From contig NZ_JADCUC010000008.1 in NCBI RefSeq assembly GCF_016464365.1, forward strand, positions 1 to 64,000: a DNA stretch of 64,000 bases, given 5' to 3'. The notes under the pieces were generated by a model. That model ran no database searches and was not told the origin of the DNA. It worked only from the letters and a program-made list of their open reading frames with translations. Source of the DNA: Sandaracinobacteroides hominis. GTDB lineage: Bacteria; Pseudomonadota; Alphaproteobacteria; Sphingomonadales; Sphingomonadaceae. Every line of letters begins with the position of its first letter. The first letter of the stretch is position 1. Shown piece by piece: positions 17,684 to 26,726 of the stretch. Position numbers and translations under genes: made by a program.

Positions 17684-18214
17684 ATGCGTTTCGCTCTTGC
17701 CCTTATCCCCTTGCTGCTGGCGGGAAATGCCCTGGCGCAAGAGGCTGCGCCGGCGCCTGCTGCCGTGCAGCCCACGAACAAGGATGCGATGAAGAACCGA
17801 TCCGGCCTGCCGGTGCCGCGCTTTGCGTCGCTGAGGGCCGGCAAGGCCTATATGCGGGCCGGGCCGGGCAAGGAATATCCCGTCACCTGGGTGTATGTGC
17901 GCCCCGGCACGCCGCTGGAAGTGGTGAGCGAGTGGAATGTGTGGCGCAAGGTGAAGGACGCCGACGGCACCGAGGGCTGGATGGACCGGGCGATGCTGTC
18001 GACCGACCGCACGGTGCAGATCACGAAGCAGACGCGGGAACTGCGGGCGCGGCCTGATCTTTCCTCGCCGATCGTGCTGCGGGCCGAGCCGGGCGTGGTG
18101 ATGCGGGTGACGATGTGTGCCGACCGCTGGTGCCGGGTGGAGGGCCAGGGGCGGTCCGGCTATCTGCTGCGCGAGCAGGCCTTTGGCGTCTATCCGACCG
18201 AAACGATCGGCTGA
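17684..18214 (+). CDS. Secreted SH3-domain protein
   Basis: A 176-residue exported protein. MRFALALIPLLLAGNALA is a typical Sec signal peptide, and GGGAG just upstream of the ATG at 17684 fixes the start. The mature part contains two bacterial SH3-like (SH3_3/SH3_4) repeats: 'YMRAGPGKEYPVTWVYVRPG' and 'ELRARPDLSSPIVLRAEPG'. These domains usually bind peptidoglycan or other cell-wall targets; no catalytic domain is present. The GGDEF gene follows after 6 bases on the same strand. Confidence 0.88.
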   Translation: MRFALALIPLLLAGNALAQEAAPAPAAVQPTNKDAMKNRSGLPVPRFASLRAGKAYMRAGPGKEYPVTWVYVRPGTPLEVVSEWNVWRKVKDADGTEGWMDRAMLSTDRTVQITKQTRELRARPDLSSPIVLRAEPGVVMRVTMCADRWCRVEGQGRSGYLLREQAFGVYPTETIG

Positions 18215-18220
18215 GGGCGG

Positions 18221-18778
18221 ATGATCCCGGTTTCGGTGCTGGTGCTGGCTACGCTGTCGCCGATCCTGGGATTGCTGGTGCTGGGCTTGCTGTTCGGGCT
18301 GGTGCAGATGCGGCGGCAGGCGAAAATGTGGCGGCAGGTGGCGATGACCGACGTGCTGACCGGGCTGCCGAACCGGCGCGGGCTGGAGCTGCACTGGGAC
18401 GCGATGGAGGGCGAGAAGGCGTTGATCCTGATCGATCTGGTCGGCTTCAAGGCGGTGAACGATTGCCATGGGCATATCGTTGGCGATGCCCTGCTGCGGC
18501 AGGTGGCCGGGCGGCTGGCGGCTGCCGTGGCGCCGCCGGGGATGCTGGCGCGCTGGGGCGGCGACGAGTTTGCGGCGCTGATCCCCGCCGGGCAGGTGGA
18601 CGCGCAGCAGGCGCTGATCGCGAACGCCAAGGTGATGGCCTATGATCTGTCGGCGAGCGGCGGGCCGGGCGAGGTGCGGATCGGCGCGCGGACAGGCGTG
18701 GCCGATGGTGGCGCCGGACTGGAGGCGGCGCTGCTGACGGCGACGCGTGGGCTGATGCTGGAGAAGTCTGCGGGTTAA
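18221..18778 (+). CDS. Short membrane-anchored GGDEF protein
   Basis: A 185-residue putative diguanylate cyclase. One N-terminal transmembrane helix (about residues 4-28) is followed directly by a GGDEF domain with 'DVLTGLPNRRG' (44-54), 'IDLVGFKAVNDCHGHIVGD' (71-89) and RWGGDEF (111-117). The second Asp of the usual DxD-type segment is Val, but the metal-binding Asp72 and the GGDEF signature are intact, so activity is plausible. There is no RxxD inhibitory site five residues before GGDEF and no sensor domain. Its TAA stop overlaps the stop of the convergent NAD(P)HX repair gene. Confidence 0.85.
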   Translation: MIPVSVLVLATLSPILGLLVLGLLFGLVQMRRQAKMWRQVAMTDVLTGLPNRRGLELHWDAMEGEKALILIDLVGFKAVNDCHGHIVGDALLRQVAGRLAAAVAPPGMLARWGGDEFAALIPAGQVDAQQALIANAKVMAYDLSASGGPGEVRIGARTGVADGGAGLEAALLTATRGLMLEKSAG

Positions 18779-20205
18779 AGACCGGCGAGGATGGGGCGGA
18801 TTTCCGGGCCTGCGAGGTCTTCGGCGATGAGGCCTGCGCCCAGCCGGTTGCCGAGTTCGGCGTGGATCCAGCTGGCGGCAGAGGCGGCTTCGAAGGCGGG
18901 CATTCCTTGCGCGAGGAGGCCGGTGATGAAGCCGGCGAGGACGTCCCCCGAGCCGGCGGTTGCAAGCCATGCTGGCGCGTTGGTGGCGATGCTGGCGCGG
19001 CCTTCGGGGGAGGCGATGACGCCGTCTGAGCCCTTGAAGACGATCGTGGCGCCGGATTGGCTGGCGGCTTCGGCGGCGCGTTCGAGGCGGCTGCCCGTGA
19101 GGCCCGGGAAGAGGCGGCTGAATTCGCCTTCGTGCGGGGTGAGGACGACGTCGCGCGGGTGGCGGCGGATCAGGCGGAAGAGATGGGCGGGATCGGCTTC
19201 GAAGGCGGTCAGCGCGTCGGCATCGAGGACGAGAGGCTTGCCGGATTGCAGGGCTGCGCCCGCCACGCAGCGTGCGTTGCTGCCTGCGCCCGGCCCGACG
19301 CAGGCGGCGCGCAGTTTCGGGTTGTCCAGCAGGCGGGCGAAGTCTTGCGGGCCGGCTTCGGCGAGCATGATGGCGGTGACATGGGCGGCGTGGACGAGGA
19401 GGGCGTCGCGGGGGCCGGCCAGCGTGACGGCGCCTGCGCCGATCCGGAGCGCTGCCTGTGCGGCAAGACGGGAAGCGCCGGTGGCAAGCGCCGGGCCGGA
19501 CCAGACCAGGGCAGCGCCGCGGGCATATTTATGGGTGTTGGGTTGCGGGCGGGGCAGCGACCAGAGCGCCGGGCTGTTTTCGAAGAGGGTGGCGCCGGTG
19601 GGGGCAGGAAGGCCGATGTCGGCGATGTGCAGGCGGCCGGTGTGCAGCCGGCCGGGAAGGAGGAGGTGGCCGGGCTTTGCCGTGTGGAAGCTGAGTGTCG
19701 CTGTTGCTTCGATCGCCGGGCCGGCGGCGGCGCCGGTGTCGGCATCGAGACCGCTGGCGATGTCGACGGAGAGGATGGGGCGGCCGCTGGCGTTGGCAGC
19801 CGTGACCAGGGCGGCGGCGTCGCCTGCGAGCGGGCGCTTGGGGCCGATGCCGAACAGGGCGTCGACGATCAGGTCGAAGCCGGCCGGGTCTGCCGGGCCG
19901 GTTGCGCCCGTCCATTCGGCGGCGGCGCGGCGGCTATCCGGGGTGGAGGGGGCGCCGAGGCGCTGAACATGCACGTGGAAGCCACGGGCGGCGAGCGCGA
20001 CGGCGGCGAGGTGGCCGTCTCCGCCATTGTTGCCGGGGCCTGCGAGGATGAGGAGTCTCGCCGCTGGACCGGCCATCGTCCCTGCCCTTTCGGCGACGGC
20101 GGCGGCCGCGGTCTGCATCAGGGCGTAGCTGTCGTGGCCGGCGGCGAACCAGCTTTCCTCTGCGGCGCGCATGTCGGCTGCGCGCAGCAGCGGCACAGGC
20201 CGCAT
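18775..20205 (-). CDS. nnr: Bifunctional NAD(P)HX epimerase / ADP-dependent dehydratase
   Basis: A 476-residue fusion that repairs hydrated NADH and NADPH. The N-terminal YjeF_N domain (residues ~1-200) has GPGNNGGDG at 56-64 for the epimerase. The C-terminal carbohydrate-kinase-like domain (~215-476) has 'YARGAALVWSG', 'LDADALTAF', 'LTPHEGEFSRLFPG' and 'ATAGSGDVLAG' for the ADP-dependent dehydratase. The start ATG at 20205 shares one base with the upstream gene's TGA (TGATG), indicating coupling. Its stop overlaps the stop of the GGDEF gene coming from the other side. Confidence 0.95.
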   Translation of the reverse strand: MRPVPLLRAADMRAAEESWFAAGHDSYALMQTAAAAVAERAGTMAGPAARLLILAGPGNNGGDGHLAAVALAARGFHVHVQRLGAPSTPDSRRAAAEWTGATGPADPAGFDLIVDALFGIGPKRPLAGDAAALVTAANASGRPILSVDIASGLDADTGAAAGPAIEATATLSFHTAKPGHLLLPGRLHTGRLHIADIGLPAPTGATLFENSPALWSLPRPQPNTHKYARGAALVWSGPALATGASRLAAQAALRIGAGAVTLAGPRDALLVHAAHVTAIMLAEAGPQDFARLLDNPKLRAACVGPGAGSNARCVAGAALQSGKPLVLDADALTAFEADPAHLFRLIRRHPRDVVLTPHEGEFSRLFPGLTGSRLERAAEAASQSGATIVFKGSDGVIASPEGRASIATNAPAWLATAGSGDVLAGFITGLLAQGMPAFEAASAASWIHAELGNRLGAGLIAEDLAGPEIRPILAGL

Positions 20206-20702
20206 CAGGCGGCTTTCTTCAGCTTGTCGTCCTCCGCCCGCCAGTCGCGCGTTACCAGTTTTTCCTCGATTGCGGTGCGGGTTTCCAGCTCGCCGTTGCG
20301 GATCCAGTGCCAGGTGCGGCAGCGCTTCTTGCCGTCGTCCGAGAGCTGGACCATTTCGTAGAGGTAGAGATCCGGGTCGGCGACATGCTGCCAGTAGAGC
20401 ACGAGGGAGCGGCCCTTTTCGTCGAGCGGCAGTTCGCAGGCCCATCCGCGGATGACGTCGCCTTCCCACCAGATGCGGCCGTCGCGATAGTTGGCGGGAA
20501 CGTGCTGCGAGACGGTGCGGCCGTCTGGCCAGCTGTAATTGTTGGTCTGCAGGTAGGAATAGGGGCCGTCATCCGGGAAGCGGCAGACGACTCGCGAGCT
20601 GTGCTCGTCCACCAGTTTTCCGGCGGCGTCGTAGATTCTGTAGGTGCCGGCCCATACGCCTTCGTGGCGCGCGAGCAGCGGCATGTCGTCCTTCAGGCCC
20701 AT
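20205..20702 (-). CDS. Lipocalin/FABP-like protein (DUF3598-like), function unknown
   Basis: A 165-residue soluble protein starting MGLKDDMPLLARHEGVWAGT. The pattern 'HEGVWxGTYRxYDAxGxLxDEHxSRVxCRFP' followed by alternating beta-strand-like segments (GPYSYLQTNNYSWPDG, DGRIWWEGDVIRGWACEL, SLVLYWQHVADPDLYLYEMV) suggests a small beta-barrel of the DUF3598/lipocalin-like kind. No signal peptide and no catalytic motif are seen. The ATG at 20702 is used because the upstream frame lacks conservation-like sequence. It overlaps the NAD(P)HX repair gene by one base, so the two products are made together. Confidence 0.7.
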   Translation of the reverse strand: MGLKDDMPLLARHEGVWAGTYRIYDAAGKLVDEHSSRVVCRFPDDGPYSYLQTNNYSWPDGRTVSQHVPANYRDGRIWWEGDVIRGWACELPLDEKGRSLVLYWQHVADPDLYLYEMVQLSDDGKKRCRTWHWIRNGELETRTAIEEKLVTRDWRAEDDKLKKAA

Positions 20703-20779
20703 GTTCCGATCTCCTGTTGGGGTGGAGTTTCGGCCCCCGACGGGCTTGCCGTCAAGGTAGGGAAAACGCGAGTGCGAAG

Positions 20780-20802
20780 GCGGGGCGGATGAACCGCCCC
20801 GC
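20780..20802 (-). terminator. Hairpin terminator downstream of rpmE
   Basis: A perfect 9-base-pair stem (GCGGGGCGG / CCGCCCCGC) with a 5-base loop begins 8 bases beyond the rpmE stop codon on the minus strand. No long U-run follows, but position and strength suit termination of the L31 transcript. Confidence 0.65.
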
Positions 20803-20810
20803 AAATCGGC

Positions 20811-21044
20811 TTATTTCTTGCCCATCGCCGACAAGCCGCCGAAGCGCTTGTTGAACTTGGCGACGCGGCCGCCATCCTGCAGCTTGGCAGCGCCACCGGT
20901 CCAGGCCGGGTGGCTCTTGGGATCGATGTCGAGCGCCAGCGTGTCGCCTTCCTTGCCCCAGGTGGAGCGGGTTTCGAAGACGGTGCCGTCGGTCATCTGC
21001 ACCTTGATGGTGTGGTATTCGGGATGGATGCCTTGCTTGGCCAT
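20811..21044 (-). CDS. rpmE: 50S ribosomal protein L31
   Basis: A 77-residue ribosomal protein L31 ([20 protein letters not shown]...). It has the alphaproteobacterial form without the zinc-binding cysteines, and '[12 protein letters not shown]' is diagnostic of the family. The start at 21044 matches the family N-terminus. It is followed by a strong hairpin and is divergent from the mccB gene across 143 bases. Confidence 0.97.
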   Translation of the reverse strand: MAKQGIHPEYHTIKVQMTDGTVFETRSTWGKEGDTLALDIDPKSHPAWTGGAAKLQDGGRVAKFNKRFGGLSAMGKK

Positions 21045-21187
21045 GTTCGGGGTTCCTTGGGGTTTGGCTGGTTCCGACCAGCCCGGAAAGAGGGGGCGCA
21101 TAGCGACCGGGCGGCGAAAAGGCAAGCTTGGCCGCAGATTGGGTCAAGGCTCTTGCCATAAGTGCAAACAGTCTTAGGAGTGCGTGC

Positions 21188-22768
21188 ATGGCTGTCATCG
21201 GAACGGGGATCCTCGCGGGCGAGGAGACGGATGCCAACCGCGCGGCAATGGCGGCGCTTGTGGCAGAATTGAAAGCGCGCGCGGCAACGGTTGCGCTGGG
21301 GGGGCCTGAGGCTTCGCGGCAGCGCCATGTGGCGCGCGGCAAGCTGCTGCCGCGAGAGCGGGTGGAGCGTCTGCTGGACCCGGGGACGGCCTTTCTGGAG
21401 ATCGGCCAGTTCGTGGCGCATGACGTCTATGGCGAGGACGTGCCGGCGGGCGGATTGATTGCCGGCGTGGGGCAGGTGGCCGGGCGGCTGTGCATGGTGG
21501 TGGCGAACGACCCGACCGTGAAGGGCGGAAGCTATTACCCTTTGACGGTGAAGAAGCATCTGCGGGCCCAGGAGATTGCCGCCGAAAACCGGCTGCCGTG
21601 CATCTATCTGGTGGATTCGGGTGGCGCGAACCTGCCCCGGCAGGATGAGGTTTTTCCCGATCGCGAGCATTTCGGGCGGATTTTCTTCAACCAGGCGAAC
21701 ATGAGCGCAAAGGGCATTGCGCAGATCGCCGCCGTGCTGGGAAGCTGCACCGCGGGCGGCGCCTATGTGCCGGCGATGGCCGATCAATCGATCATCGTGA
21801 AGGAGCAGGGGACGATCTTTCTGGGCGGGCCGCCGCTGGTGAAGGCGGCAACCGGCGAGGATGTGAGCGCCGAGGATCTGGGCGGCGGCGATGTGCATGC
21901 GCGGATTTCGGGCGTGGTGGACCATCTGGCCGAGGATGATGCGCACGCGCTGGCGCTGGCGCGGGCGGCGATTTCGACGGTGCCTGCGGGGGACGTGCCT
22001 GTGCGGGCCGCCGTGGAGCAGCCGCGCTTTCCGGCGGAGGAGCTGCACGCGCTGGCTCCGGTGGATACGCGCCACCCGACCGACGTGCATGAGATCATTG
22101 CCCGGATTGTCGACGGCAGCCGCTTTGACGAGTTCAAGCCGCTGTACGGCGCGACGCTGGTGACCGGCTTTGCCCATATCGAGGGGCTGCAGGTGGGCAT
22201 CATCGCCAACAACGGCATCCTGTTTTCGGAAAGCGCGCTGAAGGGGGCGCATTTCATCGAACTGTGCTGCCAGCGTAAGATACCGCTGCTGTTCCTGCAG
22301 AATATCTCCGGCTTCATGGTGGGCCGGGCGTATGAGAATGAGGGCATTGCCAAGCACGGCGCCAAGCTGGTGACTGCGGTGGCGACGGCCGGGGTGCCGA
22401 AGATCACCGTGGTGATCGGGGGAAGTTTCGGGGCCGGCAATTATGGCATGTGCGGGCGGGCCTATTCGCCGCGCTTCCTGTGGATGTGGCCGAATGCGCG
22501 GATCAGCGTGATGGGCGGTGAGCAGGCAGCCAGCGTGCTGGCGACGGTGAAATCCGGTGGATTCAGGAATGCCGCTGAGGAGGAAGCGTTCAAGGCGCCT
22601 ATCCGCGAGACCTATGAGCGGCAGGGGAATCCCTATTATGCGTCGGCGCGGCTGTGGGACGACGGGATTATCGCGCCGGAGGATACGCGGCGGGTGGTGG
22701 CGCTGAGTTTGGCGGTGGCGTTGAACCAGCCTGTTGCTGAAACCCGTTTTGGCCTGTTCCGGATGTGA
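21188..22768 (+). CDS. mccB: Methylcrotonoyl-CoA carboxylase, carboxyltransferase (beta) subunit
   Basis: A 526-residue carboxyltransferase. The sequence follows 3-methylcrotonyl-CoA carboxylase beta rather than propionyl-CoA carboxylase: '[32 protein letters not shown]', '[16 protein letters not shown]', '[17 protein letters not shown]' and '[21 protein letters not shown]' are typical. AGGAG is placed correctly before the ATG at 21188. It acts with MccA in leucine degradation, converting 3-methylcrotonyl-CoA to 3-methylglutaconyl-CoA. Its TGA stop overlaps the start of mccA (TGATG). A loose dyad TTGC-N7-GCAA (21153-21167) upstream might be a regulator site. Confidence 0.95.
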   Translation: MAVIGTGILAGEETDANRAAMAALVAELKARAATVALGGPEASRQRHVARGKLLPRERVERLLDPGTAFLEIGQFVAHDVYGEDVPAGGLIAGVGQVAGRLCMVVANDPTVKGGSYYPLTVKKHLRAQEIAAENRLPCIYLVDSGGANLPRQDEVFPDREHFGRIFFNQANMSAKGIAQIAAVLGSCTAGGAYVPAMADQSIIVKEQGTIFLGGPPLVKAATGEDVSAEDLGGGDVHARISGVVDHLAEDDAHALALARAAISTVPAGDVPVRAAVEQPRFPAEELHALAPVDTRHPTDVHEIIARIVDGSRFDEFKPLYGATLVTGFAHIEGLQVGIIANNGILFSESALKGAHFIELCCQRKIPLLFLQNISGFMVGRAYENEGIAKHGAKLVTAVATAGVPKITVVIGGSFGAGNYGMCGRAYSPRFLWMWPNARISVMGGEQAASVLATVKSGGFRNAAEEEAFKAPIRETYERQGNPYYASARLWDDGIIAPEDTRRVVALSLAVALNQPVAETRFGLFRM

Positions 22769-24684
22769 TGATGAAAAAGCTGTTGATTGCCAATCGGGGC
22801 GAGATTGCCTGTCGGATCATCCGCACGGCGCGGCGGATGGGGATATCGACTGTTGCCGTTTATTCGGATGCCGATGCGGGGGCTCCGCATGTGCGGCAGG
22901 CCGACGAGGCCGTGCATATCGGGCCGGCGCCGGCGCGGGAATCCTATCTGCTGGCGGAGAAGATTCTGGCGGCGGCGAAGGCGACCGGGGCTGACGCCAT
23001 TCATCCGGGCTATGGGTTTCTTTCGGAGAATGCCGATTTTGCCGAGGCGGTTCGCAAGGCCGGGCTGATCTTCGTGGGGCCTTCGGATCAGGCGATCCGG
23101 GTGATGGGACTGAAGGATTCGGCCAAGACCAAGATGAAGGTGGCCGGCGTGCCGGTGACGCCCGGCTATATGGGCGAGGATCAGTCTCTGGCGCGGCTGG
23201 AGCGGATGGCGGAGCTGGTTGGCTATCCGCTGCTGATCAAGGCGGTGGCGGGCGGCGGCGGCAAGGGCATGCGGCCGGTGGCCGACAAGGCGGGCTTTAC
23301 CGAGGCACTGCTGGCGGCAAAGCGCGAGGCGGCGGCTGCATTTGGCAATGACAGCGTGATGCTGGAGAAGCTGATCGGGCGGCCGCGCCATGTGGAAGTG
23401 CAGATCTTCGGCGACAGCCATGGCAATGTGGTGCACCTGTTCGAGCGGGATTGTTCGCTGCAGCGGCGACACCAGAAGGTGATCGAGGAAGCGCCGGCGC
23501 CCGGGCTTTCCGGGCAGCTGCGGCATGTGCTGGGGATTGCGGCGGCGACTGCCGGGCACGCCATCGGGTATGAGAATGCGGGAACCGTCGAGTTTATCCT
23601 GGATATGGATGATCTGGACGAGGCGGGCGATCCGAAATTCTACTTCATGGAGATGAACACCCGGCTGCAGGTGGAGCATCCGGTGACGGAAGCGATCACC
23701 GGCCAGGATCTGGTGGAGTGGCAGATCCGGGTGGCGCGCGGCGAGATGCTGCCGCTGATGCAGGATGCGCTGGGCGTGAGCGGCCACGCGGTGGAAGCGC
23801 GGCTGTATGCGGAGAACCCGGACAAGGGGTTCCTGCCCTCTGTGGGGACGTTGAACCGGCTGCGGTTTCCGGCGGAGGCGCGGATCGATACCGGCGTTGT
23901 CGAGGGCAGCGAGGTGACGGTTCATTACGACCCGATGATCGCCAAGGTGATCACCCATGCCCCCACGCGCGAGCAGGCGCTGGCGAAGCTGGTGGCGGCG
24001 CTGGATGCCATCGAGGTGGAAGGGGTGACGACCAATCGCGGCTTCCTGGCACGGCTGGCGGCGCATCCGGCCTTTGTGGCGGGGGAAGTGGATACCGGCT
24101 TTATCGGGCGGCATGAGGCGGAGCTGTTTGAAGTGACGCCGCCCTCCCCTGCCGTGGTGGCGGCGGCTGCCGGGCATTGGCTGCGCTCTCTGGCGGCTGG
24201 CAGTTCGGGATTTTCCGCGCCGTTTCGGGTGAACCTGCCGGCGCTGACGCATTCGGCGCTGTGGACGGCCGAGGGCGAGGAGCAGCGCTTTACCGTGGCG
24301 GCAGACGGTGTTCGCGTGGGGGGAGAGCTGGTGGCGGCCGAGCCTTCTGCCATTGTCGTCGACATCGACGGCGGGATCGAAGCGCGGCGCAAGGGGCGGA
24401 GCTGGCGCTTCTTCACCGCCAATCCGGGGTGGGAGGGGCATAGCGCCGCCGGACCTTCGGATGGCAGCATCACGGCGCCGATGCCGGGCAAGGTGATCGG
24501 CCTGCATGTGAACCCGGGCGACCAGGTGGCGGCGGGCGACCGGCTGCTGGTTCTGGAAGCGATGAAGATGGAGCACCGGCTGACGGCGCCGTTCGATGCG
24601 CGGGTCGAATCGGTTTCGGTGGCGGTGGGCGGTCAGGTGGCGGAGGGAACGCTGCTGGTGACGCTGGTGAAGGCGGATCAGTAG
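22768..24684 (+). CDS. mccA: Methylcrotonoyl-CoA carboxylase, biotin carboxylase/carrier (alpha) subunit
   Basis: A 638-residue biotin-dependent subunit. The biotin carboxylase domain spans residues ~1-445 (KLLIANRGEIACRIIRTARR at the start, the ATP-grasp loop AVAGGGGKGM, 'FMEMNTRLQVEHPVTE'). A linker/BT region follows, and the C-terminal biotinyl domain carries the acceptor Lys600 in EAMKMEH. The start is ambiguous: GTG 22765, ATG 22768 or ATG 22771 lie in a row; 22768 gives the usual TGATG coupling with mccB. It carboxylates biotin with ATP and bicarbonate for MccB. Confidence 0.95.
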   Translation: MMKKLLIANRGEIACRIIRTARRMGISTVAVYSDADAGAPHVRQADEAVHIGPAPARESYLLAEKILAAAKATGADAIHPGYGFLSENADFAEAVRKAGLIFVGPSDQAIRVMGLKDSAKTKMKVAGVPVTPGYMGEDQSLARLERMAELVGYPLLIKAVAGGGGKGMRPVADKAGFTEALLAAKREAAAAFGNDSVMLEKLIGRPRHVEVQIFGDSHGNVVHLFERDCSLQRRHQKVIEEAPAPGLSGQLRHVLGIAAATAGHAIGYENAGTVEFILDMDDLDEAGDPKFYFMEMNTRLQVEHPVTEAITGQDLVEWQIRVARGEMLPLMQDALGVSGHAVEARLYAENPDKGFLPSVGTLNRLRFPAEARIDTGVVEGSEVTVHYDPMIAKVITHAPTREQALAKLVAALDAIEVEGVTTNRGFLARLAAHPAFVAGEVDTGFIGRHEAELFEVTPPSPAVVAAAAGHWLRSLAAGSSGFSAPFRVNLPALTHSALWTAEGEEQRFTVAADGVRVGGELVAAEPSAIVVDIDGGIEARRKGRSWRFFTANPGWEGHSAAGPSDGSITAPMPGKVIGLHVNPGDQVAAGDRLLVLEAMKMEHRLTAPFDARVESVSVAVGGQVAEGTLLVTLVKADQ

Positions 24685-24824
24685 AGCAGCGGCATCGGGC
24701 GCTGCGCCGGACATTCGCGCTTGCAGGGCTCCTGCGGGCGATCGTCGTCTGTGCAGGAAAACAGCAGCAGCGCGGGCAGCAGGCGCAACAATATATGCCT
24801 GCACGTGCGTCTTCCCTGCCGCAT
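24678..24824 (-). CDS. Putative 48-residue lipoprotein
   Basis: An open frame of 48 codons on the minus strand, running into the end of mccA by 7 bases. The product begins MRQGRRTCRHILLRLLPALL and continues LFSC, a basic N-region, a Leu-rich core and a lipobox-like LFSC with Cys24. A short Asp/Pro/Cys tail (TDDDRPQEPCKRECPAQRP) has two further cysteines. A purine-rich AGCGGGGGA lies about 6 bases before the ATG. The features together suit a small outer-membrane lipoprotein of the entericidin-like kind, but no family is recognised. The alternative is a chance frame in the 279-base mccA-ivd gap. Confidence 0.5.
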   Translation of the reverse strand: MRQGRRTCRHILLRLLPALLLFSCTDDDRPQEPCKRECPAQRPMPLLY

Positions 24825-24963
24825 CTGTCGTTCCCCCGCTGAAGCAGCGGATTGCTATCGGGTAAAATCCGAATGGCGGGTGAACGGGAAGATGGCTCGC
24901 CCCCTTTTCGCCGGGAGCGGCAGCGAATAGGGCTGTCTGCACAGACCAAGGGAAGGGCCGGCC

Positions 24964-26124
24964 ATGCTTTCGGGGCTTAGATTCAACCACGGCGAGACGA
25001 TCGACATGCTGCGCGACAGCGTGCGCGCCTTTGCCGAAGCCGAAATCGCGCCGCGCGCCGACGAGATCGACCGCACCAATACGTTTCCGCGCGACCTTTG
25101 GGTGAAGCTGGGCGAGCTGGGGCTGCACGGCATTACCGTGAAGGAAGAGGATGGCGGCTCGGGCCTTGGCTATCTGGCGCATGTGGTGGCGGTGGAGGAG
25201 ATTTCCCGCGCCAGCGCCTCGGTGGGGCTGAGCTATGGGGCGCATTCGAACCTGTGCATCAACCAGATCGCGCGCTGGGGCACGGCGGAGCAGCGGGCGA
25301 GATATCTGCCGAAGCTGATTTCCGGCGAGCATGTGGGCAGCCTGGCGATGTCGGAGCCGGGCGCCGGTTCGGATGTGGTTTCGATGCGGCTGAAGGCGGA
25401 GAAGCGGAACGACCGCTATGTGCTGAACGGCAACAAGTTCTGGATCACCAACGGGCCGCATGCCGATACGCTGGTGGTGTATGGCAAGACCGATCCCGAG
25501 GCGGGGCCGCGCGGCATTACCGCCTTCCTGATCGAAAAGGGAATGGCCGGATTTTCAACGGCGCAGAAGCTGGACAAGCTGGGGATGCGCGGCAGCGATA
25601 CCTGCGAGCTGCTGTTCGAGGATTGCGAGGTGCCGTTCGAGAATGTGCTGGGCGAGGAAGGGCGCGGCGCGCAGGTGCTGATGTCCGGGCTGGACTATGA
25701 GCGCGTGGTGCTGTGCGGCGGGCCGCTGGGGATCATGCAGGCGTGCCTGGACGTGGTGGTGCCCTATGTGCACGACCGGAAGCAGTTCGGGCAGGCGATC
25801 GGCCAGTTCCAGCTGATGCAGGGCAAGCTCGCCGACATGTATGTGGGGCTGAGCACGTCACGCGCCTATGTCTATGCGGTGGCGGAAGCCTGCGACCGGG
25901 GCGAGACGGCGCGCAAGGATGCGGCCGGCGCCATTCTCTATTCGGCGGAGAAGGCGACCTGGATGGCGCTGGAGGCGATCCAGACGCTGGGCGGGAACGG
26001 CTATATCAACGACTATCCGACCGGGCGGCTGCTGCGGGATGCGAAGCTGTATGAGATCGGCGCGGGAACTTCGGAGATCCGCCGCTATCTGATCGGGCGC
26101 GAGATGTTCGAAGAGAGCGCTTGA
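24964..26124 (+). CDS. ivd: Isovaleryl-CoA dehydrogenase
   Basis: A 386-residue acyl-CoA dehydrogenase for isovaleryl-CoA in leucine catabolism. The distinguishing point is the catalytic Glu246 in '[16 protein letters not shown]', the position used by isovaleryl-CoA dehydrogenases, instead of the C-terminal 'YEGT' site (here '[12 protein letters not shown]'). '[14 protein letters not shown]' and '[19 protein letters not shown]' are the FAD/substrate blocks. A good GGGAAGGG lies before the ATG. It is separated from mccA by 279 bases but in the same direction, and it is coupled to mobA. Confidence 0.94.
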   Translation: MLSGLRFNHGETIDMLRDSVRAFAEAEIAPRADEIDRTNTFPRDLWVKLGELGLHGITVKEEDGGSGLGYLAHVVAVEEISRASASVGLSYGAHSNLCINQIARWGTAEQRARYLPKLISGEHVGSLAMSEPGAGSDVVSMRLKAEKRNDRYVLNGNKFWITNGPHADTLVVYGKTDPEAGPRGITAFLIEKGMAGFSTAQKLDKLGMRGSDTCELLFEDCEVPFENVLGEEGRGAQVLMSGLDYERVVLCGGPLGIMQACLDVVVPYVHDRKQFGQAIGQFQLMQGKLADMYVGLSTSRAYVYAVAEACDRGETARKDAAGAILYSAEKATWMALEAIQTLGGNGYINDYPTGRLLRDAKLYEIGAGTSEIRRYLIGREMFEESA

Positions 26125-26633
26125 GGCTGCTGGGGGCGATACTGGCCGGGGGGGAATCCAGGCGATTTGGCAGCGACAAGGCGCTGGCGCTGCACACCGG
26201 GAAGCCCTTGATCGCGCATGTGGCAGGAGCGCTGAAGGCGCAGTGCGAGGCTGTTGTGGTATGTGGTCGGGCGTGGGGCGGGATGGTTTCACTGGCCGAT
26301 GCACCTGCGCCTGGGCTGGGGCCGTTGGGCGGCCTTTGTGCTGCATTGCAGCATGGACAGACGAACGACTTTGATGCGGTGCTGTGCGCGCCGTGCGATC
26401 TGCTGGGACTGCCGGTGGATGCGGCGCTGACGTTGACACCGGGGCCTGCGGTTGCCGAAGATATGTGGCTGGTCGGGCTGTGGCCTGCGATATTGGCAGA
26501 CATACTGTCTCTAACGCTTTCCGCTGAAGGGGCAATCCCGGCGCGGCGGTGGGTGGAACTGGCTGGCGCCTCGGTCGTGCCCCTGGCCGGCTTGCGGAAC
26601 ATCAACCGTCCCGAAGATCTGGCTGGGCAATAA
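26121..26633 (+). CDS. mobA: Molybdenum cofactor guanylyltransferase
   Basis: A 170-residue MobA-like nucleotidyltransferase. The signature '[15 protein letters not shown]' (residues 8-22) binds GTP, and '[13 protein letters not shown]' and '[11 protein letters not shown]' are the next conserved blocks. It attaches GMP to molybdopterin. The start is a TTG at 26121 that overlaps the ivd stop in TTGA, so it depends on coupling. It is shorter than the usual ~190-200 residues, mainly in the C-terminal half. Its place after ivd has no obvious metabolic link. Confidence 0.85.
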   Translation: MRLLGAILAGGESRRFGSDKALALHTGKPLIAHVAGALKAQCEAVVVCGRAWGGMVSLADAPAPGLGPLGGLCAALQHGQTNDFDAVLCAPCDLLGLPVDAALTLTPGPAVAEDMWLVGLWPAILADILSLTLSAEGAIPARRWVELAGASVVPLAGLRNINRPEDLAGQ

Positions 26634-26726
26634 CGCCGCACCCCGGTTTCTGTCGCATTCCTACAATCGACTTGTCACGCGCCCGCGCTATTGTTGCACT
26701 GCAACAGAGGCAGAAAGGATCGAGTC

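Noticed and set aside
22636-25461. 941-codon minus-strand open frame
   Set aside because: It runs antisense through mccA and ivd, both clearly real, and its product is Arg/His/Gln-rich without any motif.
24684-26723. tRNA genes in the intergenic gaps
   Set aside because: GTTCGAA-like strings occur only inside protein genes. No gap shows a T-loop with matching acceptor stem.
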